Shown here piece after piece: positions 61,235 through 64,000 of a stretch of 64,000 nucleotides of DNA. Position 1 is the first letter of the stretch, and every line of letters starts with the position of its first letter. The position numbers and the translations under genes were made by a program. The stretch comes from Mycobacterium asiaticum (GTDB taxonomy: Bacteria; Actinomycetota; Actinomycetes; Mycobacteriales; Mycobacteriaceae), in the NCBI RefSeq assembly GCF_001673315.1, contig NZ_LZLQ01000055.1, positions 27,888 to 91,887 of the forward strand. Reading direction: 5' to 3'. The notes beneath the pieces are model-generated. The model was not told the origin of the DNA and ran no database searches. It saw nothing but the letters and a program-made list of their open reading frames with translations.

Positions 61235-61708
61235 GTGCCGTTGAGGATCTTCCAAGAATCCTTTGAGAATCCGTCAAGAGCCTGCCGGGACGCTGTCCCG
61301 GTGCAACTGACACTCGTGCGCCAGGCCGGCATCGTGCTGGTGCCTCCGATTCCATTCCAAGGGCTCTGCGAGCAGCACCTGCTGCCGTTCTACGGCGTCG
61401 CACACATCGGATATGTGCGTGGTGAAAAACGGTTGCCGCACGACGAAGTCGCCCGAATAGTGGAAGCCTGCTCGGGCGGAATCCGGGTGCAGCAGAAGAT
61501 GACCACGCGCATCGGGTTGTGGCTCGACCACCAACTCGGCGCACCCGGCCTGGCCGTGCTGCTGGAAGGCGGCTACGCCTGCACGCCGATCCGTGACGGG
61601 GCGGCCCTGGCCGGACCGACGACCACCATGGCGTTCTACGGCTCCATGCGCGACAGCGCCGACGAGCAGCGCGAGTTCCTGACCATGACCAGAAGACATC
61701 ACGTGTGA
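61235..61708 (+). CDS. Truncated GTP cyclohydrolase I (FolE)-like protein
   Basis: This 157-residue frame aligns to the catalytic T-fold half of FolE: IPFQGLCEQHLLPFYGVAHI, EVARIVEACSGGIRVQQKMT and TTTMAFYGSMRDSADEQREF. The N-terminal helical part of FolE (about 80 residues) is absent. Zinc residues Cys (in CEQH), His and the later Cys (YACT) remain. Catalytic His of CEHH is Gln, and the second catalytic His (H-x-C) is also missing. Start GTG 61235 is uncertain; the first 40 residues match nothing. It is followed after 17 bases by the PTPS-like gene, so a pterin-related operon or a diverged binding protein is suggested. Confidence 0.65.
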   Translation: MPLRIFQESFENPSRACRDAVPVQLTLVRQAGIVLVPPIPFQGLCEQHLLPFYGVAHIGYVRGEKRLPHDEVARIVEACSGGIRVQQKMTTRIGLWLDHQLGAPGLAVLLEGGYACTPIRDGAALAGPTTTMAFYGSMRDSADEQREFLTMTRRHHV

Positions 61709-61725
61709 AAGACGAGTGACCGCAG

Positions 61726-62244
61726 ATGACCACCGCCCCTACGTTTCCCGACACCGTTCAAAACGCCACCCTGCACCGCGACGACGCACCACCCGGCCGG
61801 ACGGCAAAGTTTCACCTCCGCAAGTGGTTCGACGATCTCGCCTGTTGCCACCGTTCGTGGTCCGGCCTGGGCAAGGATTTCTTCCTGCACCGCTACGAGC
61901 AACGATTCGAGATCGAATTTGCCTGTGCTGAAACCGATCTCGACACCGGCATGGTTGTCGACGCTGCTTGCATCGCCGACGTCCGCGCCGCGTTGTGCCG
62001 CCAGTTCGACCACACCACGCTGATCGCGGCCAACGACCCGCAACGCGACCTGTTCGAATTGCTGGCCGCCCAAGGTGCGATCGATCTGCGGGTCATGCCC
62101 TGCGCCGGGATGGAAGCTTCCGCCGCCTGGGTGTTCGACACCGTGGACGGCATCGTCGGGGCGGCGACCGACGGCCGGGTCTGGGTGTCCCGGGTCGAAG
62201 CCAGGGAGAACCGCAACAACGGGGTCGCTCTGATGGCAGACTGA
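61726..62244 (+). CDS. PTPS/QueD-like (6-carboxytetrahydropterin synthase fold) protein
   Basis: The 172-residue protein starts at ATG 61726. It has T-fold features of the PTPS family: a His in ACCHRSW, LHRYEQRFEIEF at the position of HGHNY, LDTGMVVDAACIADVRAAL and the catalytic pair in RQFDHTTLIA. VWVSRVEARENRNNGV has the pterin-binding Glu. One of the two zinc His of HxH is Tyr (HRY), so metal binding may be changed. With the FolE-like gene upstream it would act on dihydroneopterin-like compounds; this is inference. Confidence 0.65.
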   Translation: MTTAPTFPDTVQNATLHRDDAPPGRTAKFHLRKWFDDLACCHRSWSGLGKDFFLHRYEQRFEIEFACAETDLDTGMVVDAACIADVRAALCRQFDHTTLIAANDPQRDLFELLAAQGAIDLRVMPCAGMEASAAWVFDTVDGIVGAATDGRVWVSRVEARENRNNGVALMAD

Positions 62245-62250
62245 CTCGCC

Positions 62251-62502
62251 GTGAGCGACTCGGTCATCGGCTGCGTAGGGACCGTGATCGTGCCGACCCG
62301 CGGCGCACAAGGCGCCGGCGAAGTCCTGCTGACGGTGCGCGGTTACAAGGAAACCTTCCTGGCCCGCTCCGACGATCCGCTACCGAAGGGCACCCCGGTG
62401 CTCGTCGTCCAGACGCACGGTCCCCGAACGGTCGTCGTCGAACCGTGGCACAGCCCACCAGATCCAACCCAACCCCACCCAACTTCACCGTTAGAAACCT
62501 GA
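62251..62502 (+). CDS. NfeD-like OB-fold protein without membrane part
   Basis: GTG 62251 starts an 83-residue protein. The middle part GEVLLTVRGYKETFLARSDD and GTPVLVVQTHGPRTVVVEPW resembles the C-terminal OB domain of NfeD/YuaF partners of flotillins. The membrane helices of full NfeD are missing, and the tail is Pro-rich. It lies 19 bases before the flotillin gene and is the expected partner of it. Function is predicted from gene pairing. Confidence 0.65.
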   Translation: MSDSVIGCVGTVIVPTRGAQGAGEVLLTVRGYKETFLARSDDPLPKGTPVLVVQTHGPRTVVVEPWHSPPDPTQPHPTSPLET

Positions 62503-62521
62503 AATCACAAGGAGTGCAACA

Positions 62522-63649
62522 ATGCTCGGTTACCGGGTGCCCGCGCCGGATGAGGCGATGCTCATCTCCGGCGGCAAGGCCAAGGGCAATGTTCCCTTCC
62601 GGGTCGTCACCGGCCACGGCGCCTTCGTCATCCCCTTCTTCCGCAAGGCGGCTTTCCTCACGCTGGCCATGTGCGAGTCCGAGGTGGCCGAAAAATGCGT
62701 CACGCAGCAGGGCATCACGCTCAATGTCCGCGCGGTCATCGCATTCAAGGTCGGCAACGATCCCGAGAGCATCATCGCCGCGGCACAGCGCTTCCTGTCC
62801 GAACAGGATCAGATGTCGGTGCTGACGGGACGAATCTTTGCCGGTCACCTGCGTTCGATCATCGGCTCGATGACCGTCGAGCAGATCATCCGGGAGCGCC
62901 AGAAGCTGGCGACCGAGGTGCTCGACGGGTCCAAGGAAGAGATGGCGCGGATCGGCCTGAACGTCGACGCGCTGCAGATCCAGTCGATCGACGACGACGG
63001 GCTCGGTTACATCAAGGCGATGTCGGCGCCGCACAACGCCGCCGTCCAGCAGCAGGCTCAGATCGCGCAGGCCCAAGCGGATCAAAAGGCCGCCGAAGCC
63101 CAGCAGGAGTCGCAGCGCAAGCAAGCCGAATTCGCCCGGCAGACAGCCATTGTCAAAGCGCAATACAAGGCCGAGGTCGACAAGGCGCAAGCGGAGGCGG
63201 CCCAAGCGGGTCCACTGGCCGAGGCCGAGGCCCAGCGCGAGGTGCTGGCGATGCGCACCGAGTTGGCCGAGCGCGCCGCCGAATTGCGTCAGCAGGAATT
63301 GGTGGCCGAGGTGGTCAAGCCCGCAGAGGCCGAAGCCGAACGGGTCCGGATCCTCGCGGTCGCCGACGCCGAGAAGATGAAGATCCAGGCCGAGGCGGCG
63401 GCGTCGCACAACCGGGTGGCACTGGACCGAATGATCATCGACCAGCTGCCCGAGATCGTCGACAAGGCGGCGCGCGGACTGGCCGGCTCGAACCTGACCG
63501 TGCTCAACGGCGCCGAAGGACTCAGCCAGGTAACCAGTGGTCTGGTATCCCAGGGCCTGGCCATCTTCGATGCGGTACGCGGCGGCCTCTCGCAGTACGA
63601 CGACGGTGACGTCGTGCCGTTCACCCCGAAGGATGGTTCCGCGACGTAA
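62522..63649 (+). CDS. Flotillin/SPFH-domain protein
   Basis: ATG 62522 follows AAGGAG. The 375-residue protein has an SPFH domain at about residues 1-170 (GHGAFVIPFFRKAAFLTLAM; TLNVRAVIAFKVGNDPESI; RERQKLATEVLDGSKEEMAR). A long Ala/Glu/Gln-rich coiled coil (about 175-310) and a C-terminal flotillin tail (DQLPEIVDKAARGLAGSNL) follow. There is no membrane helix; attachment would be peripheral or acyl-mediated. Flotillins organise membrane microdomains; its partner is the NfeD-like protein upstream. Confidence 0.85.
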   Translation: MLGYRVPAPDEAMLISGGKAKGNVPFRVVTGHGAFVIPFFRKAAFLTLAMCESEVAEKCVTQQGITLNVRAVIAFKVGNDPESIIAAAQRFLSEQDQMSVLTGRIFAGHLRSIIGSMTVEQIIRERQKLATEVLDGSKEEMARIGLNVDALQIQSIDDDGLGYIKAMSAPHNAAVQQQAQIAQAQADQKAAEAQQESQRKQAEFARQTAIVKAQYKAEVDKAQAEAAQAGPLAEAEAQREVLAMRTELAERAAELRQQELVAEVVKPAEAEAERVRILAVADAEKMKIQAEAAASHNRVALDRMIIDQLPEIVDKAARGLAGSNLTVLNGAEGLSQVTSGLVSQGLAIFDAVRGGLSQYDDGDVVPFTPKDGSAT

Positions 63650-63677
63650 GGGTGTATCACTGATACGCCATACACCC
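63650..63677. promoter_or_regulatory. Nested palindromes before the Rv3788-like gene (tetO-like core)
   Basis: The outer inverted repeat is GGGTGTAT (63650-63657) with ATACACCC (63670-63677). Within it, GTATCA-C-TGATAC (63654-63666) is a perfect palindrome, similar to the core of tetO. It lies 25 bases before the next start codon. A TetR-type repressor could bind; it could also be a leader or terminator hairpin after the flotillin gene, though no T-run follows. Confidence 0.5.
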
Positions 63678-63701
63678 ATCGGCGGCGAAAGGTCGTGCCA
63701 G

Positions 63702-64000
63702 GTGAGCGAGGAACCTCAGTCAACGGACCTGGCGGCGGCAGCGCGCGAACACCTCGCCGCCGAACTGGACCGCCTGCGGCAGCGACGCGACCGCCTCGAG
63801 GTCGAGGTCAGAAACGACCGCGGCATGGTCGGCGACCACGGCGACGCGGCCGATGCGATCCAGCGCGCCGAAGAACTCGTCGTCCTGGCCGACCGAATCA
63901 ACGAACTGGACCGGCGGCTGAAGGCCGGTCCGTCAGATTCGGATCCGTCGGACGTGCTGCCCGGCGGCACCGAGGTCACGCTGCGGTTCTCCGACGGTGA
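63702..64000 (+). CDS. GreA/Rnk-family protein, Rv3788-like (partial, runs off the window)
   Basis: GTG 63702 is preceded by AAAGG. The 99 residues seen start SEEPQSTDLAAAAREHLAAE and form a coiled coil (DRLRQRRDRLEVEV, ADAIQRAEELVVLADRINEL). They then enter the FKBP-like C-terminal domain at VLPGGTEVTLRFSDG. The conserved GDHGDAADA lies at the coiled-coil tip where GreA has its acidic residues. Such proteins bind the RNA polymerase secondary channel; Rv3788 is described as inhibiting transcription. The C-terminal half is outside the window. Confidence 0.85.
   Translation, partial: MSEEPQSTDLAAAAREHLAAELDRLRQRRDRLEVEVRNDRGMVGDHGDAADAIQRAEELVVLADRINELDRRLKAGPSDSDPSDVLPGGTEVTLRFSDG

Overview
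This window is chromosomal DNA of a Mycobacterium, most likely a non-tuberculous species. The sequence is very GC-rich with GTG/TTG starts and many 4-base stop/start overlaps. It carries mycobacterial signature genes: lpqH (19-kDa lipoprotein), tcrX/tcrY, two PE proteins, PafE/Bpa, and the galactan exporter wzt-glfT1-wzm. From about 24.1 kb to the right end the gene order largely follows the M. tuberculosis H37Rv stretch Rv3752c to Rv3783, then Rv3788 (synteny recalled from knowledge, not searched). Where genes are missing or added relative to H37Rv, I say so.

Left part (1-21.6 kb), accessory. A TetR gene and a catabolic set (flavin monooxygenase, CaiB-type CoA-transferase, CitE-like lyase, 2-hydroxyacid dehydrogenase) face a divergent GntR regulator. 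Next comes the most striking locus: a 1317-residue single-module NRPS with the architecture of epsilon-poly-L-lysine synthetase (A domain, carrier domain, six membrane segments in three pairs, three C-terminal soluble domains). It overlaps a short M1 zinc aminopeptidase by 4 bases. Then follow an orphan PE protein, a four-gene minus-strand operon (sulfotransferase, metallo-hydrolase, VOC, LLM oxidoreductase) bracketed by two DUF6941 paralogues, a Tat-exported glycosidase, an SDR pseudogene, a secreted PE-PPE-domain hydrolase, and NhaA with a DUF2188 protein.

Island (about 22.0-24.1 kb). This is lower-GC DNA with two hypothetical genes and a Fic protein that has a perfect 13-bp-arm palindrome just before its ribosome binding site. 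It ends at a tRNA-Ser(CGA) gene whose 3' end has an 11-bp match at the far side of the island.

Conserved core (24.1-43 kb). tadA and its partner, tyrA, a glycolipid-binding-family protein, and the ProXVWZ osmoprotectant importer come first. They are followed by a LapA-like protein, FadE36 (really a phosphotransferase-fold protein), and an inserted operon (phosphotransferase, SDR, acyl-CoA dehydrogenase, TetR, quinone oxidoreductase) that contains two tandem MIRU-like repeats. An alkylsulfatase, lpqH, tcrYX and small membrane proteins complete the block.

Right part (43-64 kb). It holds a GH25 endolysin-like gene, a methyltransferase, another phosphotransferase, a glycine-rich PE protein, three tRNAs, hisC2, echA21, lipE, an Rv2629-like protein, and an aminotransferase-fold protein without an obvious PLP lysine. 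A cell-wall/proteostasis operon (Rv3779-like, pafE, wzt, glfT1, wzm) follows, then a frameshifted methyltransferase. The last unit is unusual: a truncated GTP-cyclohydrolase-I-like protein and a PTPS/QueD-like protein, both with altered active-site residues, followed by an NfeD-like OB protein and a flotillin. An Rv3788-like GreA/Rnk-family gene runs off the end behind a tetO-like palindrome.
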